Assembly: GCA_023301795.1 (NCBI GenBank)
Contig: JALZVU010000151.1
Span: 1 to 37,784, forward strand
DNA: 37,784 nt
Source: Granulosicoccus sp.
Lineage (GTDB): Bacteria > Pseudomonadota > Gammaproteobacteria > Granulosicoccales > Granulosicoccaceae
Reading direction: 5' to 3'
Below the pieces are notes generated by a model. The model saw only the letters and a list, made by a program, of their open reading frames with translations, was not told the DNA's origin and made no database searches. Shown here piece by piece: positions 1-9,061 of this stretch. How positions within the stretch are numbered: position 1 is the stretch's first letter; every line of letters starts with the position of its first letter. The position numbers and the translations under genes were made by a program.

Positions 1-1010
1 TCCAGAGGCACGCCAGCCGCTATCTGCATACCTACAGCTGCAAAGGCCCGACCCGAATGCAGCTCGTCGTTATCCGTGTAGAAAACCGCCACACCCGGTG
101 CCTGATAGCCTTCTGCTGCGACGCTGACAAATCCCGCATCTTCCATCACGCCACGGATACGACGCCCTAGTTCGGCTTGTCGTTGTTTTGCCAGCTCAAA
201 GCCAAAACCATCGATCTCATTCATTACATCGCGGAAGACGATGAGCCCGTCGGTAGGCATGGTTGCATGATACGCGTGCTTGCCATCGAGGTAGGCCTCC
301 ATAATCTGTGACCATTTTTTCAGATCAATCGCAAAGCTGTCACTGGTGGTGGATTGCATCACCGTGTGAGCGTGCTCGCTAAGCATCACAACACCGGCGC
401 AAGGGGTTCCACTCCAGCCTTTCTGAGGCGCAGTAACCAGCACATCGACACCCGTGGCCTCCATGTCGATCCACGCGGTGCCAGAGGCAATACAATCGAG
501 AATGAAAATACCACCGTACTCGTGAACCGCGCTGGCCACAGCCGTCAGGTAGTCATCAGGCAGTATCATGCCAGCTGACGTTTCTACGTGCGGCGCGCAC
601 ACAATATCTGGTTTTTCCTTGGCAATTCGCGCTACTACCTCATCGATCGGTACCGGTGCGAAAGGTGACTCAGGACCATCGCTAACGGCTCGTGCGTTTA
701 GAACATCATGGCTGGACGGCAATTTACCTGCGTCAAAAATCTGTGACCAGCGGTAGCTGAACCAACCATTGCGGATAACCACGCATTTTTTATCACGACA
801 CAATTGGCGTGCAACCGCCTCCATACCGAAACTACCACTGCCTGGAACGATGACGGCACGGTGCGCCTTGTACACTGACGTCAGAGTTCCGTGGATGTCG
901 CGCATTGTTTGTTGAAACAAAGCTGACATATGGTTGACTGAACGATCTGTGTAGACCACTGAGTATTCCAGTAAGCCGTCCGGATCAACGTTATCTAGTA
1001 GTCCTGCCAT
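1..1010 (-). CDS. PLP-dependent class V aminotransferase (partial, 3' end outside window)
   Basis: The minus-strand frame opens with ATG at 1010 and stays open to base 1, giving 336 residues of a family that usually runs to about 380-400, so the C-terminus is missing. It belongs to fold-type I, class V (alanine/serine-glyoxylate aminotransferase group), cytosolic enzymes that transfer an amino group to an oxo acid such as glyoxylate. The cofactor-binding loop VPGSGSFGMEA lies at residues 55-65, the aspartate expected under the PLP ring is D172 (in FILDCIASG), and the Schiff-base lysine is K197 in TAPQKGWSG. The N-terminus fits the start choice (MAGLLDNVDPDGLLEYS). It diverges from the membrane-protein gene at 1082 across a 71-bp gap. 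The amino donor cannot be told from sequence. Family assignment is firm; substrate is open. Confidence 0.88.
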   Translation of the reverse strand, partial: MAGLLDNVDPDGLLEYSVVYTDRSVNHMSALFQQTMRDIHGTLTSVYKAHRAVIVPGSGSFGMEAVARQLCRDKKCVVIRNGWFSYRWSQIFDAGKLPSSHDVLNARAVSDGPESPFAPVPIDEVVARIAKEKPDIVCAPHVETSAGMILPDDYLTAVASAVHEYGGIFILDCIASGTAWIDMEATGVDVLVTAPQKGWSGTPCAGVVMLSEHAHTVMQSTTSDSFAIDLKKWSQIMEAYLDGKHAYHATMPTDGLIVFRDVMNEIDGFGFELAKQRQAELGRRIRGVMEDAGFVSVAAEGYQAPGVAVFYTDNDELHSGRAFAAVGMQIAAGVPL

Positions 1011-1081
1011 GGGTGTAATCTCTATACCGGTGTGGCCATAAACAATACCACTTCTGCCGCTAAATCTTAAACAAAGCCCCA

Positions 1082-1666
1082 ATGACAAAACTGTTTCGTT
1101 CTAGCCCTGTTCTCATGTTGCTCTTTTGCACGGGAAGCCTGCTGGGTCACCTGTATCTACTTAACAAAACCCAGGTCGATTGGCTTGGGACACCCATCAG
1201 CCAGTTGAGCGGGCCCGGCAGTGCATGGCAGCATGGGGTTACGCTAGCGCTTTTTGCCGCAGCGCAAGCGTTGCTTGCTGTGATGATAAATCAACCGGGC
1301 GCGTCTCTGTTAACGCGTTGCATACAATTCATGGCGGTTATAAACGCGTTGCTAATCATAAGCTTGGCCTACTTTTTCACCCTCAACGACACTTCAATAC
1401 ACACAGCTATGTTAGTCGTGATCGCGTCAATTACAGGCACCATCATGGCCTGCCTTTTAGCGCGGCAGAAAAATCGACAGAAAAAGACAACAACCCTGCT
1501 CAACGGCGTATTTCTAGCCGCCTGGCTAGTGCTAGTGCCCGTCTTTCTGGTGATTGACGCAGAGGCTATTGGTGCCTACCAACGCTGTGTGGGCGCTGTC
1601 TTTATGGCATGGTTATGCGCCATAGCTCTCTTTCCATTGCACTACAATGCCCACCCAGACTCGTAA
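1082..1666 (+). CDS. DUF998-like six-helix membrane protein
   Basis: A 194-residue, strongly hydrophobic protein with about six predicted transmembrane helices (roughly 9-27, 48-68, 78-102, 105-126, 136-157 and 165-186). The stretch between helices 1 and 2, VDWLGTPISQLSG, resembles the short polar motif (D..xPISxLs) typical of the DUF998 family, whose function is unknown. The start is the first ATG after the divergent aminotransferase. It sits 24 bp upstream of the erythronate-dehydrogenase-like gene and may be cotranscribed with it, but nothing in the sequence links their functions. Being a membrane protein is well supported; the DUF998 label is from recognition and moderate. Confidence 0.6.
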   Translation: MTKLFRSSPVLMLLFCTGSLLGHLYLLNKTQVDWLGTPISQLSGPGSAWQHGVTLALFAAAQALLAVMINQPGASLLTRCIQFMAVINALLIISLAYFFTLNDTSIHTAMLVVIASITGTIMACLLARQKNRQKKTTTLLNGVFLAAWLVLVPVFLVIDAEAIGAYQRCVGAVFMAWLCAIALFPLHYNAHPDS

Positions 1667-1690
1667 CACGACAACAGCAAGGTTAGCAGC

Positions 1691-2725
1691 ATGAATGTTC
1701 TGATTATCGGCGCCGCAGGCATGCTCGGGCGTAAATTGAGTCATCAGCTGAATGCGCAGAAAATGTGTGCCGGACAGGCTATTGGGCAGCTGGATCTGGT
1801 TGATGTCGTACCGCCACAGCCACTGGATAGTGCCACATCGGACGATGCCACCGGCAGTGATGCACAAGCGCGCAATGTAGTATCCGCAATCCGTGATCCA
1901 TTAATCATCACTCAAGCTGCCGACCTCACAGCACCCCATGTGGCCCAACAGCTCATCGCTGCGCGCCCCGATGTTATCTACCATCTAGCGGCTATCGTCT
2001 CTGGCGAGGCCGAACAAGACATGGACAAAGGCTACCGGATCAATCTGGATGGCACGCGCGCACTACTCGAAGCCATCCGCAGCGAGCATGAAAAAGACGG
2101 TTATTGCCCCACGTTCATTTTCACCTCATCAATTGCTGTGTACGGTTCACCGTTCCCGGAGACCATCAGCGACGAGTTCCACCTGACCCCGTTAACTAGC
2201 TACGGCACGCAAAAAGCCATGTGTGAGCTGTTGTTGGCCGACTATCATCGGCGCGGCATACTGCTAGGCGTGGGGTTGCGACTACCGACCATTTGCATTC
2301 GACCCGGAAAACCCAACGCAGCAGCATCCAGTTTCTTCTCTGGCATCTTGCGCGAACCTATCAACGGCCAACCCGCTATCCTGCCTGTGGCAGATACTGT
2401 ACGGCACTGGTTTGCCAGTCCGAAAGCGGCCGTTGGATTTCTGATTCACGCAGCAACGCTTACCCGAGAACAAATCGGGCCGCGCTGCAACATGAACCTG
2501 CCAGGGCTGAGCGCTACAGTTGCAGAACAAATAGAGTCGCTGCGCAATGTTGTTGGCAGCGAGGCTGTGGCGCTGATTCGTCGTGAGAATGATCCTGTGG
2601 TTGCAACCATTGTGGCAGGCTGGGCCGAATCATTTGATGCCCAGCGTGCAATGGCACTCGGGTTTGCAGCAGAGAGCTCTTTTGACGACATAATCCAGGT
2701 TTATCTGGATGATGAGATGGCTTGA
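1691..2725 (+). CDS. denD: NAD-dependent epimerase/dehydratase-fold enzyme, D-erythronate dehydrogenase-like
   Basis: A 344-residue extended short-chain dehydrogenase. The N-terminal Rossmann signature GAAGMLG is at residues 7-13, the active-site serines are in FTSSIAVYG (144-152) and the YxxxK pair is Y171/K175 in SYGTQK. Overall pattern, including the RPGKPNAAASSF segment, matches DenD, which oxidises D-erythronate at C2 with NAD in a four-carbon sugar-acid catabolic route. The other genes of that route (a DenTK-type kinase, an isomerase, an aldolase) are not in the window, so the substrate is inferred from similarity only; another sugar-acid or nucleotide-sugar substrate is possible. The start is supported by AAGG at 1679-1682, eight bases before ATG. 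Confidence 0.65.
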   Translation: MNVLIIGAAGMLGRKLSHQLNAQKMCAGQAIGQLDLVDVVPPQPLDSATSDDATGSDAQARNVVSAIRDPLIITQAADLTAPHVAQQLIAARPDVIYHLAAIVSGEAEQDMDKGYRINLDGTRALLEAIRSEHEKDGYCPTFIFTSSIAVYGSPFPETISDEFHLTPLTSYGTQKAMCELLLADYHRRGILLGVGLRLPTICIRPGKPNAAASSFFSGILREPINGQPAILPVADTVRHWFASPKAAVGFLIHAATLTREQIGPRCNMNLPGLSATVAEQIESLRNVVGSEAVALIRRENDPVVATIVAGWAESFDAQRAMALGFAAESSFDDIIQVYLDDEMA

Positions 2726-2844
2726 GACAACACTGGCACCAACTGGCCTTAGCTGCGTACAAGAACCATCAGGCTTGGCATCATGCATAATCCCCAATCG
2801 CAGATCGCACCGCGCGCTGCTTCATCGAATCTCAATTTTTTACA

Positions 2845-4485
2845 ATGAATCGTAAAACAGCTGTTGTTATCGGCTCAGGCATCGGCGGAATTGCCTGCGG
2901 AATTCGCCTGCAAAGCCTGGGATTTGACACAACCATAATTGAAAAACTGGATTCGCCAGGTGGGCGTGCTCTTGTGCACAGGGCCGAAGGCTTTGTGTTT
3001 GATATGGGCCCCACGGTGCTCACTGTTCCGCATTTCATCGAAGAGCTGTTCGCGCTGGAGCGCGACAAGGCCATGTTAGGGCAGCCCGATTTCCCAGTCG
3101 AGATTCTGGATGAAAGCAAACGTGTAAAAGAGGGCATCAGTGGCGGCCCCCACACCAGCCGATATGTCGAGCTGCGCCCTATCCTGCCTTTCTACCGAAT
3201 TTACTTTCAGGACGGCACTCACTTCGATTACGACTGCGATCCCGAAAACACGCGCAGGCAGATTGCTGAACTTGCCCCCGAAGACGTTGAGGGCTATGAC
3301 CGTTTTCATGCTGCCGCCAAAAAGATTTTTGACCGTGGCTTTATAGAACTGGGTTATACCTATTTTGGCAACGTGTCGGCCATGATGAAAGTCGTGCCTG
3401 ATCTGTTCAAGCTGAATGCCGTGCGCACATTGTTCTCCTTCGTCAAACAGTATTTCAAAAGCGACAAGATGCGCCGAGTGTTCAGTTATGAGACGCTGCT
3501 TATTGGTGGCAATCCGCAAAAGGTACCGGCAATCTACGCCATGATCCATTTTGTAGAGAAAACCTGGGGCGTACATTTTGCCATGGGCGGTACGGGCAAA
3601 CTTGTTGAGGGTTTTGCAAAAAAGTTTGAAGACCTGGGAGGCACAATTCGTTATGGGGTTGAGGTCAACAAGATTGACGTCGAAAAACGTGACGGCAAAT
3701 CAACTGCCACAGGGATCACGCTTGCTACCGGTGAAACACTGAACGCCGATGTTGTGGTCTCCAACTCAGACTACGCCAATACGTATTTGAAGCTAATTGC
3801 ACCGGAGCACCGCAAGATCAACCGGGATTCGCTCGTCAAATTCAGAAAGCAAAGTATGTCGCTGGTAGTTATCTACTTTGGCTATAGTCGACGCGACGAT
3901 GACCCACCGTTGCAGCATCACAACATTGTCCTGGGGCCGCGCTACGAAGAGTTGCTCACTGACATCTTTGAACGCAAAATCCTGTCTGAAGATTTCTCGC
4001 AGTATCTGCACCTCCCCACCATCACTGACCCCAGTCTTGCCCCTGAAGGCCATCATGCAGCCTACACACTGGTGCCGGTGCCCAACAATCTGAGCAAGAT
4101 TGATTGGGAAGAAAAAGGCGATGCCTTTGTCGAAAAGGTATTAACGTCACTGCATACACAAGGGCATATTCCTAATCTGATGGAGCGGATTGTGTATAAG
4201 AAATACATCACGCCTGCGTATTTTGAAAACACCTTGAACGCCTACGTCGGTAACGGTTTTGGCGTAGAACCTGTGCTGGTACAGTCAGCCTACTTTCGCC
4301 CGCATAACCGTAGCGAAGATGTAAAAAACCTGTACCTGGTTGGACAAGGCACGCAACCTGGCGGCGGTACGCCTTCAGTGATGATGTCTGCCAAGATGAC
4401 AGCACGTGTTATTGCAGAAGATTACCGTATTCATACCGACGTAGTTAACGGCGTACCCGACGAACCTGTGCCTGAGAGCGCTTGA
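2845..4485 (+). CDS. CrtI-family FAD-dependent carotenoid desaturase-like oxidoreductase
   Basis: A 546-residue flavoprotein of the phytoene desaturase (CrtI/CrtN) superfamily. The N-terminal dinucleotide-binding motif [13 protein letters not shown] (about 8-20) is followed by an acidic strand end (IIEK) and SPGGRA. The C-terminal family signature [15 protein letters not shown] precedes the last FAD-contacting helix. CrtI enzymes introduce double bonds into C30/C40 isoprenoids at the membrane. No phytoene synthase (crtB), crtE or cyclase is in the window, so the true substrate may be a made-elsewhere carotenoid or another polyprenyl chain. The stop is 6 bp before the ATG of the dehydrogenase gene, so the two are probably one transcript. 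No Shine-Dalgarno is visible upstream of the ATG. Family is confident; reaction is not. Confidence 0.75.
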   Translation: MNRKTAVVIGSGIGGIACGIRLQSLGFDTTIIEKLDSPGGRALVHRAEGFVFDMGPTVLTVPHFIEELFALERDKAMLGQPDFPVEILDESKRVKEGISGGPHTSRYVELRPILPFYRIYFQDGTHFDYDCDPENTRRQIAELAPEDVEGYDRFHAAAKKIFDRGFIELGYTYFGNVSAMMKVVPDLFKLNAVRTLFSFVKQYFKSDKMRRVFSYETLLIGGNPQKVPAIYAMIHFVEKTWGVHFAMGGTGKLVEGFAKKFEDLGGTIRYGVEVNKIDVEKRDGKSTATGITLATGETLNADVVVSNSDYANTYLKLIAPEHRKINRDSLVKFRKQSMSLVVIYFGYSRRDDDPPLQHHNIVLGPRYEELLTDIFERKILSEDFSQYLHLPTITDPSLAPEGHHAAYTLVPVPNNLSKIDWEEKGDAFVEKVLTSLHTQGHIPNLMERIVYKKYITPAYFENTLNAYVGNGFGVEPVLVQSAYFRPHNRSEDVKNLYLVGQGTQPGGGTPSVMMSAKMTARVIAEDYRIHTDVVNGVPDEPVPESA

Positions 4486-4491
4486 TAGCTG

Positions 4492-5472
4492 ATGCAGGAC
4501 GAGACAACGGCGAATAGCTTCTGGATAAGCAGCGCAGGCAACGGCGAACTCAAACAGTCGCCACTGCCCCCGCCGGCTGATGGTCAGATACGTGTCAAGA
4601 CGCTGTTTACCGGCATCAGCCGCGGAACCGAGACTCTCGTATTTGCTGGGCGAGTGCCCGCGTCCGAACATCAAAGAATGCGCGCACCTTTTCAGGAAGG
4701 GGAATTCAGCTTTCCGGTTAAATACGGATACATCAATGTGGGCCGTGTTGAGCACGGCCCCAAATATCTGCAGAACAAAACGGTATTCAGTCTGTATCCA
4801 CATCAAACTCACTTCAACATTGATGCAGATGCTGTGACCGTACTGCCCGATAATATCCCCGCAGACAGAGCTGTATTAACCGCTAACATGGAAACAGCCA
4901 TCAATGCACTCTGGGATGCCCAACCTCAGATCGGTGACAAAATTAGCGTTGTAGGCGCTGGCGTATTAGGTGCTCTGGTTGCCTATCTTGCATCAGGTAT
5001 CACAGGCTGCGAGGTAGAGCTTGTCGATATTAACAGCCAGCGTGCATCGTTAGCCAAGGACTTGGGCCTTGCGTTTGTTCAGCCCGAAAGGGCCGCAACC
5101 CAACGCGATCTTGTTATTCACACATCGGCCTCGCAAGAAGGGCTTAACACGGCAATCTCACTAGCGGCCTTTGAAGCGACTGTGCTTGAGCTGAGCTGGT
5201 ATGGCAGCAAACAACCGGCGATAAGTCTGGGCGGTGCCTTTCATTCACAACGCCTGCAGATCAAAAGCTCTCAGGTGGGCCATGTAGCAGCGAGCCAACG
5301 AGCACGCTGGAGCTATCAACGCCGATTGCAACTGGCTATGACACAGCTGGCAGATTCTCGACTGGATGTGCTGATCAGTGGCGAGAGCCATTTTTCACAA
5401 TTACCTGAAACACTGACATGGCTGAGTGAGGCAGGCAACACATCGTTGTGTCATAGAATTACGTACGATTAA
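4492..5472 (+). CDS. Medium-chain (zinc-type) alcohol dehydrogenase, BchC-like
   Basis: A 326-residue medium-chain dehydrogenase/reductase. The N-terminal GroES-like part carries TGISRGTET (about 39-47) in place of the usual catalytic-zinc cysteine segment, and no structural-zinc cysteine cluster is visible, so zinc use is doubtful despite the family name. The nucleotide-binding motif is VVGAGVLGALVA, followed by an acidic residue in VELVDIN, which favours NAD(H). The closest pattern I recognise is the BchC/threonine-dehydrogenase-like branch. It lies 6 bp after the desaturase and 26 bp before the PTPS homologue, all on the plus strand, so an operon is likely. It would oxidise or reduce a hydroxyl in the same pathway; the substrate is unknown. 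Confidence 0.7.
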   Translation: MQDETTANSFWISSAGNGELKQSPLPPPADGQIRVKTLFTGISRGTETLVFAGRVPASEHQRMRAPFQEGEFSFPVKYGYINVGRVEHGPKYLQNKTVFSLYPHQTHFNIDADAVTVLPDNIPADRAVLTANMETAINALWDAQPQIGDKISVVGAGVLGALVAYLASGITGCEVELVDINSQRASLAKDLGLAFVQPERAATQRDLVIHTSASQEGLNTAISLAAFEATVLELSWYGSKQPAISLGGAFHSQRLQIKSSQVGHVAASQRARWSYQRRLQLAMTQLADSRLDVLISGESHFSQLPETLTWLSEAGNTSLCHRITYD

Positions 5473-5484
5473 CCATTATTCAAT

Positions 5485-5490
5485 AAGGAG
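5485..5490 (+). promoter_or_regulatory. Strong Shine-Dalgarno (AAGGAG) deciding a TTG start
   Basis: AAGGAG ends eight bases before the TTG at 5499. It fixes the PTPS homologue at TTG rather than the internal ATG at 5529, which would cut off the first beta strand. It is one of the best ribosome binding sites in this part of the window. Confidence 0.75.
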
Positions 5491-5498
5491 ATTTTCAC

Positions 5499-5903
5499 TT
5501 GTACAGTCTTAACGTTAGAGAACATTTCATGATCGCCCACAGCTTCAAGGGCGAGGTGTTTGGACCTGCACAAGGCCTGCATGGAGCAACCTACATTGTT
5601 GATCTGGAAATGCGCCGCAAAGAGCTGGATGATGATGCTCTAGTGGTGGATATCGGCCTGGCAAGTCAGTCACTGGCCGCAGTACTAGCCGACCTGAACT
5701 ACAAGAATTTGGACGCCGTACCTGAGTTCACCGGTAAAAACACCACCACAGAATTTCTTGCAGCCGTAATCTACGAACGCATTGAAGCCAAGATTGCTGC
5801 CGGTGATCTGGGCGGTGCGGCTAAGGGTCTGGATGCGTTGAAGGTGACACTGCATGAGTCACATGTTGCATGGGCAGCCTACGAACGCGATCTTAATATT
5901 TAG
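5499..5903 (+). CDS. 6-pyruvoyltetrahydropterin synthase / QueD homologue with altered active site
   Basis: A 134-residue T-fold protein, close to the family length. Conserved features are H14 in MIAHSF, H28 in GLHGA, D51 in VVDIG, NTTTE (81-85) matching the family NPTSE, and E120. Compared with E. coli QueD, several key positions differ: the catalytic cysteine four residues before the second histidine is A24, the third zinc histidine (LHGH) is A30, and the catalytic Asp-His pair (LDHH) is N67-Y68. An added HESHVAW block (119-125) could supply new ligands. It is therefore unlikely to make 6-pyruvoyl- or 6-carboxytetrahydropterin by the standard mechanism. From memory the same GPAQxLHGAT signature occurs in a Streptomyces PTPS homologue next to a GTP cyclohydrolase II gene. 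Start is TTG with a strong ribosome site. Confidence 0.85.
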   Translation: MYSLNVREHFMIAHSFKGEVFGPAQGLHGATYIVDLEMRRKELDDDALVVDIGLASQSLAAVLADLNYKNLDAVPEFTGKNTTTEFLAAVIYERIEAKIAAGDLGGAAKGLDALKVTLHESHVAWAAYERDLNI

Positions 5904-5988
5904 GAGCCTTTCAGGGCGTGCCGGTGACACACTGACATCGGCCTCACCCACGTCAGTCCTCCCCCTTTGATCCTGGTTGAAAATATTC

Positions 5989-7074
5989 ATGAGTCAGCAA
6001 CATGTCACGCTCGTCTATCCGGGAGATCTGAATACCCGCACTGGCGGATATCTCTACGACAAGAAAATTGTTGAGGGCCTGCGCAGCTCTTCCGGCAACA
6101 CAGGTAAGTGGCAGGTATCACTTGTCTCTTTGAATGGAGACTATCCGTTTCCCAGTGATGCTCACTTAACAGCGGCCAATGCTGCGTTTGCTGCAATAGC
6201 TGACAATAGCCTTGTTGTTGTCGACGGACTGGCCTATAGCGTGATGCCCGATGTGGTTGCACAGCATGCAAAACGATTACGGCTGATTGCGCTCATCCAT
6301 CATCCACTTGCACTGGAGACTGGCTTGTCAGACACTCAGTCGCAAGCGCTGGAACAACTGGAAACCGAGGCGCTGAAACATGCACATCACATCATTACCA
6401 CCAGTGTGCTAACAGCCAATTCGCTGAGCACTTACGGCGTGCCTGCGAGTAAAGTTACCGCTGTTCTACCAGGTACCGACAGCGCACCGCTGGCAATGCA
6501 ACAAAAGACGGCTGATTTCAATTTACTCTGCGTGGCAACGCTAACACCGCGTAAGGCTCACAACGTTCTGTTTGATGCACTGGCAACGTTAACCGAGCTG
6601 CCGTGGCACTTTTACTGCGTGGGTAGTCCTGATCGTGATGTTCCTACTGCGCAGGCTTTATTAGCACAGCGCACAGCACTCGGACTGGAAGAACGTATCA
6701 CTTTCATCGGTGAGCTAGACGACACCGAGCTGGAATCGTACTACCACCAGGCCAACCTTTTCGTACTCAGTTCCTATCATGAGGGCTACGGCATGGTGCT
6801 ATCTGAAGCCATTGCACGTGGGCTACCCATTGTCTGCTCGAACGCCGGGGCCATGCCCTTCACCGTACCCGACGGTGCTGGACTGCTGGTGCCACCAGGC
6901 AATGCTCAGGAACTTAGCGCAGCACTAAAGATTTTCATGACAGATGCAACGTTACGAGAGCAGTTAATAAAGACGGCTGTGAAAGCCCGTGATCATCTTC
7001 CCGACTGGCAATCAGCGGCTGATAGTTTCGCCACAGTGCTTGTCAACATAAGTAAAGAGACATCCCTAGCATGA
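5989..7074 (+). CDS. GT4-family glycosyltransferase
   Basis: About 361 residues with the GT-B architecture. The N-terminal acceptor half begins VTLVYPGDLNTRTGGYLYD, where the Gly-Gly loop is typical of GT4. The C-terminal donor half contains CVATLTPRKAHNVL, FIGELDD and the nucleotide-sugar motif HEGYGMVLSEA with the E-x7-E pair. Such enzymes transfer a sugar from a nucleotide-sugar with retention of configuration. I chose ATG 5989; an in-frame TTG at 5977 is the alternative, and neither has a clear ribosome site. The gene follows the PTPS homologue by 85 bp and overlaps the methyltransferase through ATGA, so translation is likely coupled. Its acceptor is presumably the cluster product. Confidence 0.83.
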   Translation: MSQQHVTLVYPGDLNTRTGGYLYDKKIVEGLRSSSGNTGKWQVSLVSLNGDYPFPSDAHLTAANAAFAAIADNSLVVVDGLAYSVMPDVVAQHAKRLRLIALIHHPLALETGLSDTQSQALEQLETEALKHAHHIITTSVLTANSLSTYGVPASKVTAVLPGTDSAPLAMQQKTADFNLLCVATLTPRKAHNVLFDALATLTELPWHFYCVGSPDRDVPTAQALLAQRTALGLEERITFIGELDDTELESYYHQANLFVLSSYHEGYGMVLSEAIARGLPIVCSNAGAMPFTVPDGAGLLVPPGNAQELSAALKIFMTDATLREQLIKTAVKARDHLPDWQSAADSFATVLVNISKETSLA

Positions 7075-7964
7075 GCCAGTCTGATCAGATATCTGAGACC
7101 AATGAAGGGTTTTCAGAAACGTGGCTAAGCCTGCGTGAACCTGCAGATCACGCAGCTCGCAGTCAATCGCTGGATAAACAGCTTGCTGCATGGGCCGAAC
7201 AACACAGCGAATTGTCTGTTGTGGAGTTGGGTGCTGGTACCGGATCAAACCTGCGCTACCTGATGCCGCAGCTTGGCCACCACCAGCATTGGCACCTGCT
7301 GGATTACGATGCCAATCTGTTAAGTCACTTGCCCAGAATTCTTGCACCGTGGGCCGAGGCGCAACAGGCAAACATCAATGTGCAAGACGATAAACTACAC
7401 ATCGAACACAGCAACTTCAGTGCAACCGTATCAACTCAGGTTATTAACCTGGCCGAAGAGCTTCATCAAATTGCCATGGATGACGTCAACCTGATCACAG
7501 CTTCTGCCTTGCTTGATCTGACATCAGCAGTGTGGCTGGATCAACTGGCAACGCTTACCATACAGAACAATTGCGCGTGCCTGTTTGCACTCAATTACAA
7601 TGGCAAGATTCATTGGCAGCCTGTGCTTGAAGCCGATGCAAAAGTGAGTGTGCAACTGAACGAGCATCAACTTAACGACAAAGGTTTTGGCAAAGCACTG
7701 GGACCAGAGGCAGGCCACTATTTTGCTCAAGCACTTGAGACACAAGGCAGACACGTTTCAAAGGAGATAAGCAACTGGGTGATAGAACCGCAGTCGCAAG
7801 CTCTTCAACATGCCATCGTTGATGGCTGGGCACCGGCAGCTACCGAGCAGGACAACAACGCAGCTGCCGTCATAGAGCAATGGCGCGTATCAAGAAAACA
7901 GGCGATTGATGAAAAAACGTCCAGCCTTACGGTTGGCCACGTGGATGTGTTGTCTATGCCGTAG
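7071..7964 (+). CDS. Class I SAM-dependent methyltransferase
   Basis: A 297-residue protein. Motif I is VVELGAGTGS at residues 50-59, followed by an acidic strand end in WHLLDYD that would hold the SAM ribose. Motifs further on are less typical and I cannot name the acceptor. Its ATG overlaps the glycosyltransferase stop (ATGA at 7071-7074), a sign of translational coupling and of a shared pathway. It ends 41 bp from the convergent RibD-like gene, with no convincing terminator in the gap. O- or N-methylation of the sugar or heterocycle made by the cluster is the obvious but unproven role. Confidence 0.78.
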   Translation: MSQSDQISETNEGFSETWLSLREPADHAARSQSLDKQLAAWAEQHSELSVVELGAGTGSNLRYLMPQLGHHQHWHLLDYDANLLSHLPRILAPWAEAQQANINVQDDKLHIEHSNFSATVSTQVINLAEELHQIAMDDVNLITASALLDLTSAVWLDQLATLTIQNNCACLFALNYNGKIHWQPVLEADAKVSVQLNEHQLNDKGFGKALGPEAGHYFAQALETQGRHVSKEISNWVIEPQSQALQHAIVDGWAPAATEQDNNAAAVIEQWRVSRKQAIDEKTSSLTVGHVDVLSMP

Positions 7965-8005
7965 CTCAGTACGCCACCCCATTGCTATTGCCAAAAATTA
8001 TGTTC

Positions 8006-9061
8006 CTAAAAAATCCGCTTTACTGACGGTTGCGGCTTGGGCAGGGTACCGCGCGCATCGGTGGCCATTTCTGCATCGCCGGCCAAACCGGTGTCAGACT
8101 TTGCAACACTGACATCAAAGTCCCAGAGAATATCTTCACCCATCTGGTACATAGCAAACGGTGGACGGTGCGCATCTGCCAGCACATCAATACCAGGGAG
8201 CTGCAACGCACCAATACCCTTTCCCGCCAACAACGGAGCTACAGCGATGTGCAATCTATCCAGCACATCAGCCCTATAGAACCTGCTCACCGTAATTCCA
8301 CCACCTTCGATGAACAAACGTTGCAGGCCACGCTCAGCTAACAGATCGATGATTGCCTGCACGTTAAGTTGCTCATCAGTATTCGGCACCACCCAACGTT
8401 CGACCTGATGGGAAGAACTGCCCTGCTCGTTTTTCAGTTGTGGCCCGAATGCCAAGGCACGTTCGCCAAGATCTGCTGACGACTGATGAATAAGGATGGT
8501 TTTGGCTTGTCCGTCATCGAATATCCCTAACGGTTGGTGTATTCGCGCTTGAGAATCAATCACTACACGCACAGGGTTCTTGCCAGCCACTGCGCGAGTC
8601 GTCAGCTGCGGGTTGTCAGCCATCGCTGTTCCTGCACCCACGATGACGGCATCGCTCAGGGCACGCAGGCAGTGCAGGTGCTTACGATTTTCTTCGCCGG
8701 TGACATAAAACGAGTCGCCACTGCGAGCCGCAATTTGAGCATCAATGCTCTGCCCCAGATGCGCCACTGTTCGCAGGCTTTTATCAGTGCCACCCAACAC
8801 AGGCAGATACAAATCGAACATGGCGTGGAAAATAGCTGGAATTTGCGGAGAACGACACCATTGGTCATTAGAATCCAACCATAAACAGCTGTTGTCACTT
8901 AAAACTTCTGATGCCACAACCCGCTGCATTTGACGATCAAATGTCAGAAAAGGCGCATGACGAGCGTCTGGTGCCTCCAATAGATTTCTCGCTGCAAGCA
9001 AGAATTGCCAGGCGAGCTTTTCAGCGTTTGAGTACGACAATGTTGAAAGCGATTCGATCAT
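8006..9061 (-). CDS. RibD C-terminal-type pyrimidine reductase (dihydrofolate reductase fold), no deaminase domain
   Basis: A 351-residue protein with the RibD reductase domain at about residues 97-325. The substrate/NADPH motifs are LGQSIDAQIA (102-111), VTGEENRKHLHCLRA (120-134), VGAGTAMADNPQLTTR (141-156) and LFIEGGG, followed by APLLAGKGIG. In riboflavin synthesis this domain reduces the ribosyl chain of an aminopyrimidine phosphate with NADPH. The N-terminal deaminase domain of bifunctional RibD (HxE, PCxxxxxxPPC) is absent; instead there is an unrecognised region of about 95 residues and a 25-residue tail. It is divergent from the GTP cyclohydrolase II gene across 405 bp. Together they could make a 2,5-diamino-6-ribitylaminopyrimidinone without deamination. 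Confidence 0.85.
   Translation of the reverse strand: MIESLSTLSYSNAEKLAWQFLLAARNLLEAPDARHAPFLTFDRQMQRVVASEVLSDNSCLWLDSNDQWCRSPQIPAIFHAMFDLYLPVLGGTDKSLRTVAHLGQSIDAQIAARSGDSFYVTGEENRKHLHCLRALSDAVIVGAGTAMADNPQLTTRAVAGKNPVRVVIDSQARIHQPLGIFDDGQAKTILIHQSSADLGERALAFGPQLKNEQGSSSHQVERWVVPNTDEQLNVQAIIDLLAERGLQRLFIEGGGITVSRFYRADVLDRLHIAVAPLLAGKGIGALQLPGIDVLADAHRPPFAMYQMGEDILWDFDVSVAKSDTGLAGDAEMATDARGTLPKPQPSVKRIF

Noticed and set aside
4375-4812. 145-codon open frame on the minus strand across the desaturase/dehydrogenase junction
   Set aside because: It lies antisense to two well-supported genes, shows no domain pattern, and has the composition expected of a shadow frame.
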